64,000 nucleotides of DNA from Drosophila persimilis (Eukaryota > Arthropoda > Insecta > Diptera > Drosophilidae): positions 62,001 through 126,000 of the forward strand of contig NW_020825321.1 in NCBI RefSeq assembly GCF_003286085.1, read 5' to 3'. Below the pieces are notes generated by a model. It did no database searches and was not told the origin of the DNA. It worked only from the letters and a program-made list of their open reading frames with translations. This document shows, piece by piece, positions 41,549 through 52,368 of this stretch (positions are counted from its first letter, which is position 1; each line of letters starts with the position of its first letter). The position numbers and the translations under genes were made by a program.

Positions 41549-42410
41549 TCAGGCTTTTCTTGAGTTCGAATTCACATTTATCTCTGTTAGCTTTCTGGCA
41601 TAGCTTGTCCTCTTGGCAATTTTGACAGCTTTTTTCCATTTGACCTTGAGGTCAACAGAAGAGCAATAATTTTGAAACGAGGGTTCTGAAGCTGCCCTCT
41701 TCTGCGACTCTACAAACTCTCTGAATAATTTAGCTAAATTTTCATCCCACAATAATTTTGGACATTTGTTTTTGATTTCATACGAAGCAGTTTTATTTCT
41801 TGTTGGACGTTCTTCGCTAAACTATCAATATCATTGTTGACCTCAAACTGGCTTAGTTTTTTATGTAGCCTCTTTTTGGCCAAGAAAGTTTTGAGTTTGT
41901 ATTGATAACCTGCTGTTTCAAAGGTTATTGGGTGATGGGGGCTGTCTATTAGGAACAAATTTTCACATTTCCATTTCTCTATTTGAATACCCTTTGCGAA
42001 CGTTAAATCGAGCACAGGCCCTGCTGTTGAGTCGATGTGTCTCCTGAAAGTGAGACTGTGATCATTTGCTAGCCTATATACAGCGTTTGACATGGCCTGC
42101 ATGAGAAAGGTTCCCTTTCCACTGTTGATTTGGTCTCCAAAAAAGATATGTCTAGCGTTAAAATCACCTGCAATTATGAGTTTTTCGAATGAGTCTAAAT
42201 ATTCAAGGAGATTGTCAATTGCTTGTTTACAGGATGCAAACTTCAGCCAAAAAGGCAAAATCGAAGTTTTCGTTGTTTAAGTAGAATTCGAGGGCATTTT
42301 TGTTGGCTTTAATCGATTGAATGTTGTGTTGTAGAGACTTCATATTTATTTTGATGTTTTAAAAAAGTTCGTTTCTCTCTGTTTGTTCGTGTATCTGTCT
42401 ATGTTCCATA
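41549..42410 (-). pseudogene. I-clade LINE ORF2, endonuclease part and linker
   Basis: The frame at 41734-42258 has KLIIAGDFNARHIFFGD (catalytic D and N), STAGPVLDLTFAKG and NLFLIDSPHHPITFE, the C-terminal half of the AP-endonuclease domain. The linker to RT follows (KVKWKKAVKIAKRTSYARKL, 41549-41752). The ORF2 start should be near 42410, where the minus strand reads MEHRQ. Confidence 0.72.
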
Positions 42411-42683
42411 TCACTATCAATTGTAATGGGCGATTTTTTTGATGGATTTGACACGACACGTGAGTTAGCTAAACGAGACAACATGTTCATCATCTGTTGA
42501 ATTTGTTTTCTTCTAGTTATTTGTTTCGGAAGATAGGTACGTGGTCGCTAGAATCGTTAGTGTACGATAATAAGTGATAGTGAGGGTTTTGTGGAGGAAC
42601 TAAAGGTCTCTGCACTAACCTGCTCGCATAGCTGTGCTTCTTTAGAACTTCATTTGGTTTTTTTTTTGGTCAAGGACGTTGAT

Positions 42684-43735
42684 ATGCATTGACTGCATTT
42701 TTCAAGAGGCGATGCAGTTACTGCACCGTCAAGTGGCCCGTGTGAAACCAGCAGAAGGCTGTTACGCGCGGATCCTAGGTAACACGCAGCCCTCCTCCCG
42801 CCCAACCGACCGAGGGGCGCTGCCGCATGACGCGCGGTGCGTAGCCGAACCGAACGCGAACATGCAAGAAAGATAGCTATTAGACTAACATTCGAGGAAA
42901 ATTAGCACAAAACTTACTAAGAAACTAAGCATGCAATCAAAATACAAATACCACTACATTTACTAATTAATAGAAAGGTGTGTAAGGATTAATAATTTAA
43001 TAAGAGGAAGAGAATTAGTGTTGGATATAATAAGGTAGAGGGAATTATAATCCGAGCATAAGACCCTAAACGGTTCATGCAAGGAATAATTCGATCTACA
43101 AGGTGGAAGGAACAACGGTATAAAATTTCTAGTCAGTCTAATAGGAATCGTGAAGTTTATGCGGCTCAACAGATCAGGGCTGTCTATGTCACCCCTGATC
43201 TAGTTGTGCATAAATATCACACCAAGCATTTTTCTACGGTAAACTAAGGATGGGAGGTTTACTAATAGTAGTCTACTAGAGTAAGATGGGAGTCTTACAC
43301 CCGCATCCCAGCTAAGGCCCCGCAGAGCAAAGAGTAAAAAGTGTTTCTGTACTGATTCTATACGGTCCTGGTGTACTTTGTACTGAGGGCACCATACACA
43401 GGAGCCGTATTCTAGGATCGGACGAACTAGCGAGTTAGTCTTTGTTACATATGGGTCGTCAAATTCCTTTGACCACCTCTTTATAAACGCAAGCACGCCC
43501 ATGGCCTTATTTACCATGGTAGAAATGTGTTCGGAAAACTTTAGCTTGGGGTCTAACATAACACCCAGATCATCCACCAGAGTAATTCTCTCAAGAGAAC
43601 CACCAAATAGGGCATAGAGAGCCAACAAGGGCCAGCACGATGAAATGTCATAACTTTGCATTTCGAGGCATTAAGGTGTAACAAGTTTGCACAACACCAT
43701 GACTGAAAGCTATTGAGATCGGATTGCAAGCAAGT
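42684..43735. mobile_element. inserted composite: Gypsy G2 gag fragment joined to CR1-like LINE 3' end
   Basis: 42684-42870 repeats the G2 gag sequence of 16533-16627 on the plus strand (FQEAMQLLHRQVARVKPAEG). The rest reads on the minus strand as the 3' part of the same CR1-like LINE found at 16628-20345, up to the point corresponding to about 17325. Minus-strand pieces with VDDLGVMLDPKLKFSEH and KAMGVLAFIKRWSKEF are about 98% like the first copy. Relative to it this copy has more gag and LINE 3' UTR at the junction. It interrupts the I-clade LINE. Confidence 0.8.
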
Positions 43736-43759
43736 TTTGAATATTTCCCTCATCCTTTT

Positions 43760-44736
43760 CTAATTTTGGATAGTTTTTTTCATAATTGATTTTTTGATTG
43801 TCATTATTTTGTGCATGCCCATCTCTTTTTCCCATACTGGGCACATCAGTCTATCCCTAGCTGAGTGATTTTTCCCATTGCAGAGGATACACTTGAGACA
43901 ACTGCACGACCCATTGCAATCCCCGACTTCGCATTTGTTGCACCTGATAGCTGATTTGCACCTGGACGAAGTGTGGCCAAGTCTACCATAATTGTAACAT
44001 TGCCTTACTCTGGGAACGTATATGCTTACCCTCATCCCACATATCCCAAAAAGAGATACTTTTTCTGGAATGTCTGAGCCCTCAAAACCAATTTTGACTG
44101 TTTCTAAGGGTATGAGCTGTCGTTGCTATCATCGGTCATAACTTTCTGCCTCCTTTCTAAGCTCTCAATTGACTTGATCTTGATGTTTGAGCTGATGTTA
44201 TCCATAATTTCCTCCTCTGAAAAACCGAGTGGCACCCCTTTAATTTCTCCAAAGGATTCCACATAGTTTCTTGGTATGAAGACCACTAAATTCATATTTT
44301 TCACATCCTCATTTAACACTAAATCATTTGCTTCGCTGAAGCAAACAAGAATAGGCCATTTTTGGTGTTTTTGTTTTCGAAGGAAGCACTGTTTTTTGTT
44401 GATAAAAGTACTGCCTAATCTCCGATGTGACACCCAATACACAACACTGTTTTCCTTTCGATACCTTCATTTGATGAATTGATAGTCGGATTAGTATTTT
44501 TTTAGTGTTATAGTCTTTTCAGTATTTCCAGTAGAACCTTTCAAGGCATTTGTGTGAGACTTGTGAACGGTTACACCGTCCGAAGCTACCTCCACCATTT
44601 TGCTGTTGTCATCGTTTGTGAGCAATTTTCCATTTATGTCTGTATTGGTGTCGACACCTTTTTTTCCTTTGCTGTCTTGTATGTCCATGGGTTTTCCGTC
44701 ATTATTCTGAAAGTGTGCAGAAGAACTTCTTCGCAT
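43760..44736 (-). pseudogene. I-clade LINE ORF1 (zinc-knuckle Gag-like protein)
   Basis: Three adjacent frames hold the protein. An N-terminal part starts MRRSSSAHFQNNDGKPMDIQ at 44736. The middle part has WPILVCFSEANDLV and KGVPLGFSEEEIMDNI (an RNA-recognition-like fold). A C-terminal part (43760-44035) has zinc knuckles CYNYGRLGHTSSRC, CNKCEVGDC and CLKCILCNGKNHSARD. This is the organisation of I-element ORF1. At least two shifts separate the frames. It would bind LINE RNA. Confidence 0.72.
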
Positions 44737-44790
44737 CTTTTCTGTTGTGTACGTTTCGTTAGTAAAACTGTCAATTTAATAAATTTAATG

Positions 44791-44892
44791 TCTTCTCATA
44801 CACTTGAACTCGAAGCACTGAAGTTTTTAATTGTTGTTTTTTTGGTGTGATTTGTTCTGGTATTTGTTGCCTGATCAGGAGGTTTCGATTTA
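44791..44892. repeat. direct repeat, left unit (TCTTCTCATACACTTG...GGTTTCGATTT)
   Basis: About 102 bp matches 59126-59228 at about 95%. The 14.2-kb RING-Gag element lies between the two, so they were nearly adjacent before it inserted. In the minus direction they stand just upstream of LINE ORF1 and may be 5' UTR repeats. Confidence 0.8.
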
Positions 44893-44901
44893 AACTGTTA
44901 A

Positions 44902-44905
44902 AACG
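44902..44905. repeat. target-site duplication AACG, left
   Basis: AACG precedes the LTR start at 44906 and follows the other LTR at 59112-59115. Confidence 0.8.
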
Positions 44906-45462
44906 TGTAATGTGTCCCGGTGTTCTGGTGTGGTAGCTTTCGAGACGCATTCCACAAACTAGACAACTTGCATAGATTTTATGGTTAGCACTGTGTGGGA
45001 TCTTTCGGCTAGGGCTCGTCGGATGGGGGGGATCTTTCAGTTGTTCCAGCTAAACACATACAAGAGATTCTGGTGCTAACCTGGCCGTTAGGTGTTATAC
45101 AAATCAAATCAATAGTGCCATATGCATCGCCGCACGGAGTTAGGTCTTGTAATCTCCGCGTTTACCCACCCTACCATGTTAACTCTGATCGCCTATTTCT
45201 TGTGTTAACCCTTAAACCTCTATATGTTCCTCCTTCCCAATACCCCTGTACAGTTATTCTACTCCAATTTCATGTTGATCAATCTTCAGTGTATTTTCAT
45301 ATTTTAACTTCACTCCAACTAACACCCATCCTCAGCATCACCTCAAATCTTCATAATATCTTATTTATCTACAGTTACAGCAACTTAATTCTAGGGGTTT
45401 CTTATATATATATAAAGAGGAGAAAAGTTTAGAAGAACAAATCAAATTATAATCAAAGCGGT

Positions 45463-45938
45463 TGTTCGGGCGAAGCCCCAGTGTAAATTTTATACCATTG
45501 TTTTATTGCCTATCAATTCACTTTCTTTTCTATTTTGGTCATTATACTAAGCTAACGTAACGTAAGCGTAGCTTTATCTATGCTCGCTCAGCAACATGCT
45601 CTCATTTAATCATCTATTCTTATCTATGCTCGCTCTTGTTATCTTTTCTTTCCTATGCCGTCGCTAAGCCTTCAGCAGCTGCGCCTGCTCTAGCAGTTAC
45701 CGCTTGATATAGTTGGAGAACAGACCCTTTTTGTCCCCAATCTATTACTTTGGCTCGAGATCGGCTCGCTTGCCTCATCCAAGTGTGTCACTCTAATACT
45801 ATTGTAAAAGGCTCTGGCATCTTCGGCCACCCTCAACACACAAAATACCTATAATAAAATTTATAACGTTTTCGGAAATTAATAATTTGTGAAATTATTG
45901 AACAATCATAGTCAGCGAAAAAGCTCGTTGTCTCAACA
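45463..45938 (+). repeat. 5' LTR of BEL family A
   Basis: This 476-bp LTR holds a palindromic start (TTCGGGCGAAGCCC) and an AATAAAATTTAT signal near 45849. It is almost identical to 51427-51902. Confidence 0.93.
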
Positions 45939-45939
45939 T

Positions 45940-45957
45940 TTGGTGACCCCGACGTGA
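45940..45957 (+). other. primer-binding site of BEL family A
   Basis: TTGGTGACCCCGACGTGA follows the LTR. The TGGTGACCCCGACGTGAT type is common among BEL/Pao elements. Confidence 0.8.
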
Positions 45958-46195
45958 TCGTCAGTAACAATTTGGAAATAAACAATTGTAAACAGTGAAA
46001 ATTATCCGCTAAACATAACTGTTCGAACGCGAAGCGGTTAGTTCCCATTTCGTCGCGCGCTTGCTTACAAGCACTAATACAGCTACGTGCATTAGCGGCT
46101 TCGGGTTCGCTGCACTTGCGCTTGCATACCAAAAAAAATCAAACGGTTGGTTCTTCGATTCTTCTTTGTGCTTTGCTCGCTGCTGCCTGTCGAAA

Positions 46196-49100
46196 ATGGA
46201 TGAGTCTAATGACGTGCCGGAAAACAGGGTGTCTTTTTACAAACTAAAGGCACTCTCAATATACAACAAAGCCGTTTCACTTCGAGAGACGATATTGAAT
46301 GATGAAAACAACCCAATCAGTGAAGATGCGCTAAGTGTTCATTTAAAATTCTTGGAAAAAATATCCGACTCATTTAATGTTACTCATTCTAATTTAGAAG
46401 AGCTTGATGTAAGCGAAATTGGCAGCGACTTAAGCAACAATTTTGAGGATTTGGCGATGGAAATCGAAGTTCGTATTCGCTCAGCACTCCGCAGGACTAC
46501 CCAGAACATGCCGCATCACTCAACGATACGACCCGAGCTCAACGTTACTGCCTCCGGAAATGTACGGTCACGATATCATATTCCTGACATTAAACTTCCC
46601 ACTTTCCGTGGAGGTTATACTGAGTGGGCAGACTTTTACTCGATGTTTAGCACAGTAATAGATCAGGAGCCCTTTCTATCAAAGATTGAGAAGTTCCAGC
46701 ACCTGCGCTCATGTTTGGATGGAACTGCCCTGGAGGCTGTTCGCTCTTTGGAAGTATCGGAGAGCAATTATGATATTGCATTGGACATTTTAAACAATCG
46801 TTTCAATAATAAACGTTTAATCTTTCAGGCACACGTCGCTGAGATTCTGAGGCATGAGAAGGTTGAAGATGGGTCAACTACAAAGCTACGTACTTTATCG
46901 GACAAGCTTCATTCTCACATGAGAGCGCTTAGATCGATGGGTACCATGGAGGAAATAGCTGGATGCATCATCGTTCACTCCACATACAAGTATCTCGACT
47001 CTGATACCAGGACCAAATGGGAGGAGCTGTCGCCCCCTAACGTCATACCAACATGGGACCATTTTTCGGCTTTTTTGGAGAGGAGATGTCAAGCCATGGA
47101 GACCATGGATCAAGCTATGTTGATTCAAATCCATAGCAGTCAGGTTGGAAAACATAAACGAATCACTCATTCAAAACACAGTCTTGTTGCTACAAATACA
47201 ATCGTATTGGAATGCGTGTTCTGTGATAATAAAGGGCATAACATTTACAGCTGCACTCGCTTTGGAAACCTTTCGCCATCTTTGCGTCTTAGAGAGGCAA
47301 GGAAGCTTAGAGTTTGCTTCAACTGTTTGAAGAAGGGACATCGGAATACCTCCTGCAGTTCAGGCTCTTGTCGCACATGCGGTGAAAAGCATCATACCCT
47401 TTTACATATCAACAATCCGCTGCCTACGTCAGTTAACACGGAACCTGCAAACGCTACTACGTCTCCTATTCAGACAGACTTATGCCCAGGCCCCAATCTT
47501 TCAAGTTCTCTTGTTGCCGCTTCATCACCATGCTCGCCTCCTGCTCAGAATCTTAGCTCAGACGTAGTGCTTCTAGCCACGACAGTCATTATGATAAAGA
47601 GTCGAGTTGGTGATCTTCTTCCTTGTCGGGCTCTTCTGGATTCAGGCTCTCAGATTAATTTAATAACCTCTCGCTTTGCTCAGAGGCTTCAGCTGAAACG
47701 AGCCAAAGGGTCGGTATCAGTATCGGGTATCTGCGCTGATTCTGCATTTCACACGGAAGGTTCAGTTAATTTGGTCATTCAATCCAGGACTTCCGATTAC
47801 TTCACGAGTCTCACAGCTCTCGTTGCTCCACGTATTACAGGAAACCAGCCTGCTTCTTCATTTGATGTATCCAAATGGGAAATGCCATCCAATATCAGCC
47901 TTGCTGACCCACACTTTAACAAATCTCAGCGCATCGATGTACTTATTGGAGCCAGCTTATTTTACGACATTTTATGCGTTGGACAGATCAAATTGGAGAG
48001 GGGACCTCCTATAATACAAAAAACCCGTCTCGGCTGGGTTGTCACAGGTGGAGGTCAGTACTCCCGCAGCTCAGTGCTCCTAGCTGCCTCTAGTTCGACG
48101 GAATTGAGTCAAACGCCTACCGTTGGTTTGGATGAGCTAGTGCGAAGGTTCTGGGAAGTGGAAAACTGCCACGGTCCCGCTACAGAAGCAACAAAGGAGG
48201 AAATTGCTTGCGAGGAACATTTCAAAAAACATTGCGGTCGGCTTCCAAGTGGCGAATATTGCGTTCAATTGCCTTTAAAGCTGAGTGACAGTCTTCTTGG
48301 AGATTCTTATCAACAAGCCTATCGCAGATTTCTCAATCTAGAGCGCAAGTTGGTTCGCAAACCGCTTCTCAAGGCCCAATACGCCGCATTTATAAAGGAA
48401 TACGTCGATTTGAATCACATGTCCCCTGTCAAAAGTGACGCACTTAAACAATGCAAATTTTTTCTTCCTCATCACTGCGTCTTAAGAGAAGACAAAACCA
48501 CCACAAAACTCCGAGTAGTTTTCGACGGATCCGCTTGTACATCTACAGGATATTCCCTCAACGATATATTGATGTCAGGCCCAACAATTCAGCCAAAGTT
48601 AGTTACGACTCTTCTTCGATTTCGTACCTTTCGTATAGCATTGACTGGTGACATTTGTAAAATGTATAGATGCGTCCGTGTCTCGCCCCAAGATAGTTTT
48701 CTGCAGTGCATACTGTGGCGTGACTCACCCCTCGAGGAGCTAAGGACATTCAAGCTGGATACCGTGACCTATGGAACGAAACCAGCAGCATTTCTGGCCG
48801 TCCGTTCTATGCACCAACTAGCGGCAGACGAGAGTTCGTCATATCCAATTGGCTCTGAAGTTGTGCTGCGGGACTTTTACGTGGATGATTTGCTAACGGG
48901 GGGAGATACTACAAATGAGGTGCTGGAAATAATTCGCCAGGTGTCAGGACTATTAGCCAAAGGAAATTTCAAGATCAGAAAATGGTGTTCCAACGATACA
49001 TATGTACTCGATCAAACACCCCATGAAGATAGGGAAACATTTGTTAAATTTACTGATGGCAGCGATGTAACCAAGACGCTAGGTTTAGCATGGAATCCCA

Positions 49101-51450
49101 CTTCGGATGAGCTATTATTTTCATTCTGTCCCAATCAAGTCCCTTCGAAACCAACTAAGCGAGTTGTATTGTCAACTATTGCACGATTTTATGATCCACT
49201 CGGACTTATAGGGCCAGTTATTACTAAAGCAAAAATATTTCTGCAGCAGCTGTGGAAAGAAAAGCTTCATTGGGATGAAAGTCTGCCAGTCTCCTTACGC
49301 ACAACTTGGATCAACTTTATTCAGCATTTTGACTCTATGCAACAAATTTCTTTCCCGCGCCTATCTTTCCTTCGAAGCAGCAACCTTGAAATGCATGGAT
49401 TTTGTGATGCCAGCATGAGTGCTTATGGAGCTTGCATCTACGCTGTTTCGCAAGGCGACAATGGAGTCAAGGCAAATCTTCTATCTTCCAGATCTCGTGT
49501 AGCGCCACTGAAGACTATCACAATACCCAAGTTGGAATTATGTGGTGCAGCGCTACTCGCTCAGCTTATGCATGAAGTGTCTTTGATGAACTTCAAGTGC
49601 TCTTATTATTGCTGGTGTGACTCCACAGTCGTTTTGGCTTGGATCAAGAATCAACCATCCAACTTCAATGTATTTGTCGCTAATAGACTTTCTGTTATTC
49701 AGGAACTCACATCTGGAATGTCTTGGCTGCACGTGCCAACTGATCTAAACCCTGCCGATATGCTTTCTCGAGGATCATTACCAGCTGAGCTCATCAATTC
49801 TCATCTTTGGAAGTATGGACCTACATACTTGACAGCCAGTAAGGATCAATGGCCAAGTACACCTGCTCTTCCAGAGCCGGTTTTGGAGGCACGAAAAACC
49901 ATACTAATTACAAACTGCGCGTCAAGATATTTGGTGGAAGAATCAAAGTTTGTAAATTCCTTCCCCAAAATGCAACGAATTTTTGCGTATGTATGCAAAT
50001 TCATTCATCGACGAAAGTCTGGAATAACTGTGGAGGACTTGCGTTTGGGAACCGAACTGCTTATTCGTCTTACTCAACAATCTCGTCTATCCACTGAAAT
50101 AAGAGCCCTGGAAACGCGAAAGGACATCAAGGCTTCAAGCTCGATCGCCTCTCTTTCGCCATTTTTAGATGATTGCGGTTTGCTTCGAGTTGGAGGGCGT
50201 CTTAAAAACTCTACCTTGGACTTTGAAGCACGGCATCCCATAATATTGCCCAAGAATCATTCCATCACTTCTGCTCTGATACGGCACTTACACGAAAAGC
50301 ACCTTCACGCTGGACCCCAGTCGCTATTAGCCATCATTCGTCAAACGTACTGGCCAATCGGTGGCCGAAAAACCGTAGCACATGTAATCCAAAAGTGTCT
50401 CAGATGCTTTAGAGTGAAGCCTCGAACTCTCGAGCAAATAATGGTAGATCTTCCGGTGGACAGAGTCAGCGAATCTCGTGCATTTTTAGTTACCGGCGTG
50501 GACTATTGCGGTCCGTTCCTGTATAAATCAGAAGTTCGAAGGCCCCACTAAAGTGCTACATGAGCATTTTTATATGCTTCTCCACCAAGGCGGTTCACAT
50601 CGAGCTTGTGAAGGATCTTACAACATCTGCGTTCCTCTCTGCTCTTCGCCGTTTCATTTGCACCCGTGGAAGACCGATTCGTATTTGGTCAGATAATGCC
50701 ACAAATTTTGTTGGAGCGCGGAACGAACTGGCGGAACTTAAGTCGCTATTCCTAAGCGACAGTCATCAAGAAGCCGTGCATCAAGCTTTTCTCAACGATT
50801 GCATCGATTGGCGTTTCATTCCTCCTAGATCGCCACATTTTGGAGGATTGTGGGAGGCGTCAGTCAAGCTTGCTAAGCATCATCTTCGACGTGCCCTCGG
50901 ATCCTCGCTTCTTGGATTTGATGAGCTGCGCACTCTCGCGTGCAATATCTGTGCAATCATTAATTCAAGGCCATTGTTTCCTCTTTCAGAGAACCCTGCA
51001 GATCTCGATGTACTCACGCCCAGCCATTTTCTAGTTGGCGCCCCTATCACAACCTTCTTGGAGCCTGACTTGGTTCATTTAAACGTCGATCGCTTGGACC
51101 GTTGGCAGAAGGTCACACAGCTTCAGCAAATCTTTTGGTCTCGCTGGCGCCAATCGTATTTAACCAGTCTTCAAGAAAGAACGAAGTGGCGCACCCGGAA
51201 TCCTGAGCTTCACGTCAATGATGTCGTTCTTGTTAAGGACGAGAACTTCCCTCCTCTGAAGTGGCCTCTAGCGAGAATCCTCGAGCTCATCCCAGGAGCT
51301 GATGGCGTATCTCGAGTCGCCTTGATCAGGATGGCTACAGGTGTTAGCCGAAGAGCACTTGCAAAACTATGTCTATTGCCTCTACGAGATGAGGTGAAAG
51401 GCATGGATCCTTCCACGGGGGGAGTATGTTCGGGCGAAGCCCGAGTGTAA
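46196..51450 (+). CDS. gag-pol region of BEL family A
   Basis: The best start is ATG at 46196 (CGAAAATGG context, MDESNDVPEN). Gag has the DUF1759 core (LPTFRGGYTEWADFYSMF, near 46590) and zinc knuckles (CVFCDNKGHNIYSC, CFNCLKKGHRNTSC, CRTCGEKHH, 47210-47400). Protease has LLDSGSQINL (47635). RT has LRVVFDGSAC (48510) and YVDDLLTGG (48880). RNase H has HGFCDASMSAYGACI (49395) and WCDSTVVLAWI (49615). Integrase has HLHAGPQ and CLRCFRVKP (50305-50420), WSDNATNFVGA (50690) and a C-terminal tail with FWSRWRQSYL. Length and order match intact BEL polyproteins, apart from about one break. Confidence 0.93.
51417..51426 (+). other. polypurine tract of BEL family A
   Basis: GGGGGGAGTA precedes the right LTR. 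Confidence 0.8.
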
Positions 51451-51902
51451 ATTTTATACCATTGTTTTATTGCCTATCAATTCACTTTCTTTTCTATTTT
51501 GGTCATTATACTAAGCTAACGTAACGTAAGCGTAGCTTTATCTATGCTCGCTCAGCAACATGCTCTCATTTAATCATCTATTCTTATCTATGCTCGCTCT
51601 TGTTATCTTTTCTTTCCTATGCCGTCGCTAAGCCGTCAGCAGCTGCGCCTGCTCTAGCAGTTACCGCTTGATATAGTTGGAGAACAGACCCTTTTTGTCC
51701 CCAATCTATTACTTTGGCTCGAGATCGGCTCGCTTGCCTCATCCAAGTGTGTCACTCTAATACTATTGTAAAAGGCTCTGGCATCTTCGGCCACCCTCAA
51801 CACACAAAATACCTATAATAAAATTTATAACGTTTTCGGAAATTAATAATTTGTGAAATTATTGAACAATCATAGTCAGCGAAAAAGCTCGTTGTCTCAA
51901 CA
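51427..51902 (+). repeat. 3' LTR of BEL family A
   Basis: This is a 476-bp match to 45463-45938 with two differences. GCGGT follows. Confidence 0.93.
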
Positions 51903-52368
51903 GCGGTGTTTTCTTACTTTAGTGGTAGCTTACATTTGGTTTTCCATCGCTGCAACAGGCCTGCATGCATTGATGTTTCCTAGATTAGATTATAATATAC
52001 AAAATTTAAATGCAAAAAAAATAATAATAATAGCAATAGTAGCTACGGTTGAATTCAGTGTGTGTGTGTGTGCGTGTCAATCATTTTCCTTGAAGAACAT
52101 CCGATATGGATATGTCTGTGCCTATCCAGACCACGACATAGAATTCCAGAGGCAACTGTATGCCCTCTGCCAAGGTCAAAATAATGTTGATCGCAAATTT
52201 CCGTTGTGCGGCAGAAGTTCGACCTCCGTTGGATCGAATTCGTCAATATTAAATTACACTGGAGAAACCGAGATTGGCAAAGCTCAGACCCCTTATATGG
52301 GCCGTCACACCACAGGTTATTTTTAAGCTGTTCTACTTGTTCAAAATAAGCTGGAAAACGGTCATCTT

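Larger units (their letters stand above)
39171..44905 (-). mobile_element. I-clade LINE, decayed, with an inserted composite fragment
   Basis: On the minus strand it carries ORF1 with three zinc knuckles (43760-44736) and ORF2 with endonuclease, RT and RNase H (39845-42410), the order of I-clade LINEs. The 3' end is A-rich near 39171. A Gypsy-gag/CR1 fragment (42684-43735) is inserted around the ORF1/ORF2 junction. Many frameshifts and stops mark an old copy. The 5' side is followed by a direct repeat (44791-44892) and then the RING-Gag Gypsy element. Confidence 0.78.
45463..51902 (+). mobile_element. BEL/Pao LTR retroelement, family A, young and nearly whole
   Basis: LTRs of 476 bp (45463-45938, 51427-51902) begin TGTTCGGGCG and end TCTCAACA. 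They differ at only two positions (about 0.4%), so insertion was very recent (a few hundred thousand years or less). GCGGT flanks both ends (45458-45462, 51903-51907). A primer-binding site, a single long gag-pol region and a polypurine tract are all in place. By eye it looks whole apart from about one break. It sits in the 3' LTR of the RING-Gag Gypsy element. Confidence 0.93.
44906..52309 (-). repeat. 3' LTR of the RING-Gag element, split by BEL family A
   Basis: The two flanks of the BEL insertion (44906-45462 and 51908-52309) align with consecutive parts of the LTR at 57685-59111. Without the BEL it is about 0.96 kb. Confidence 0.88.
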
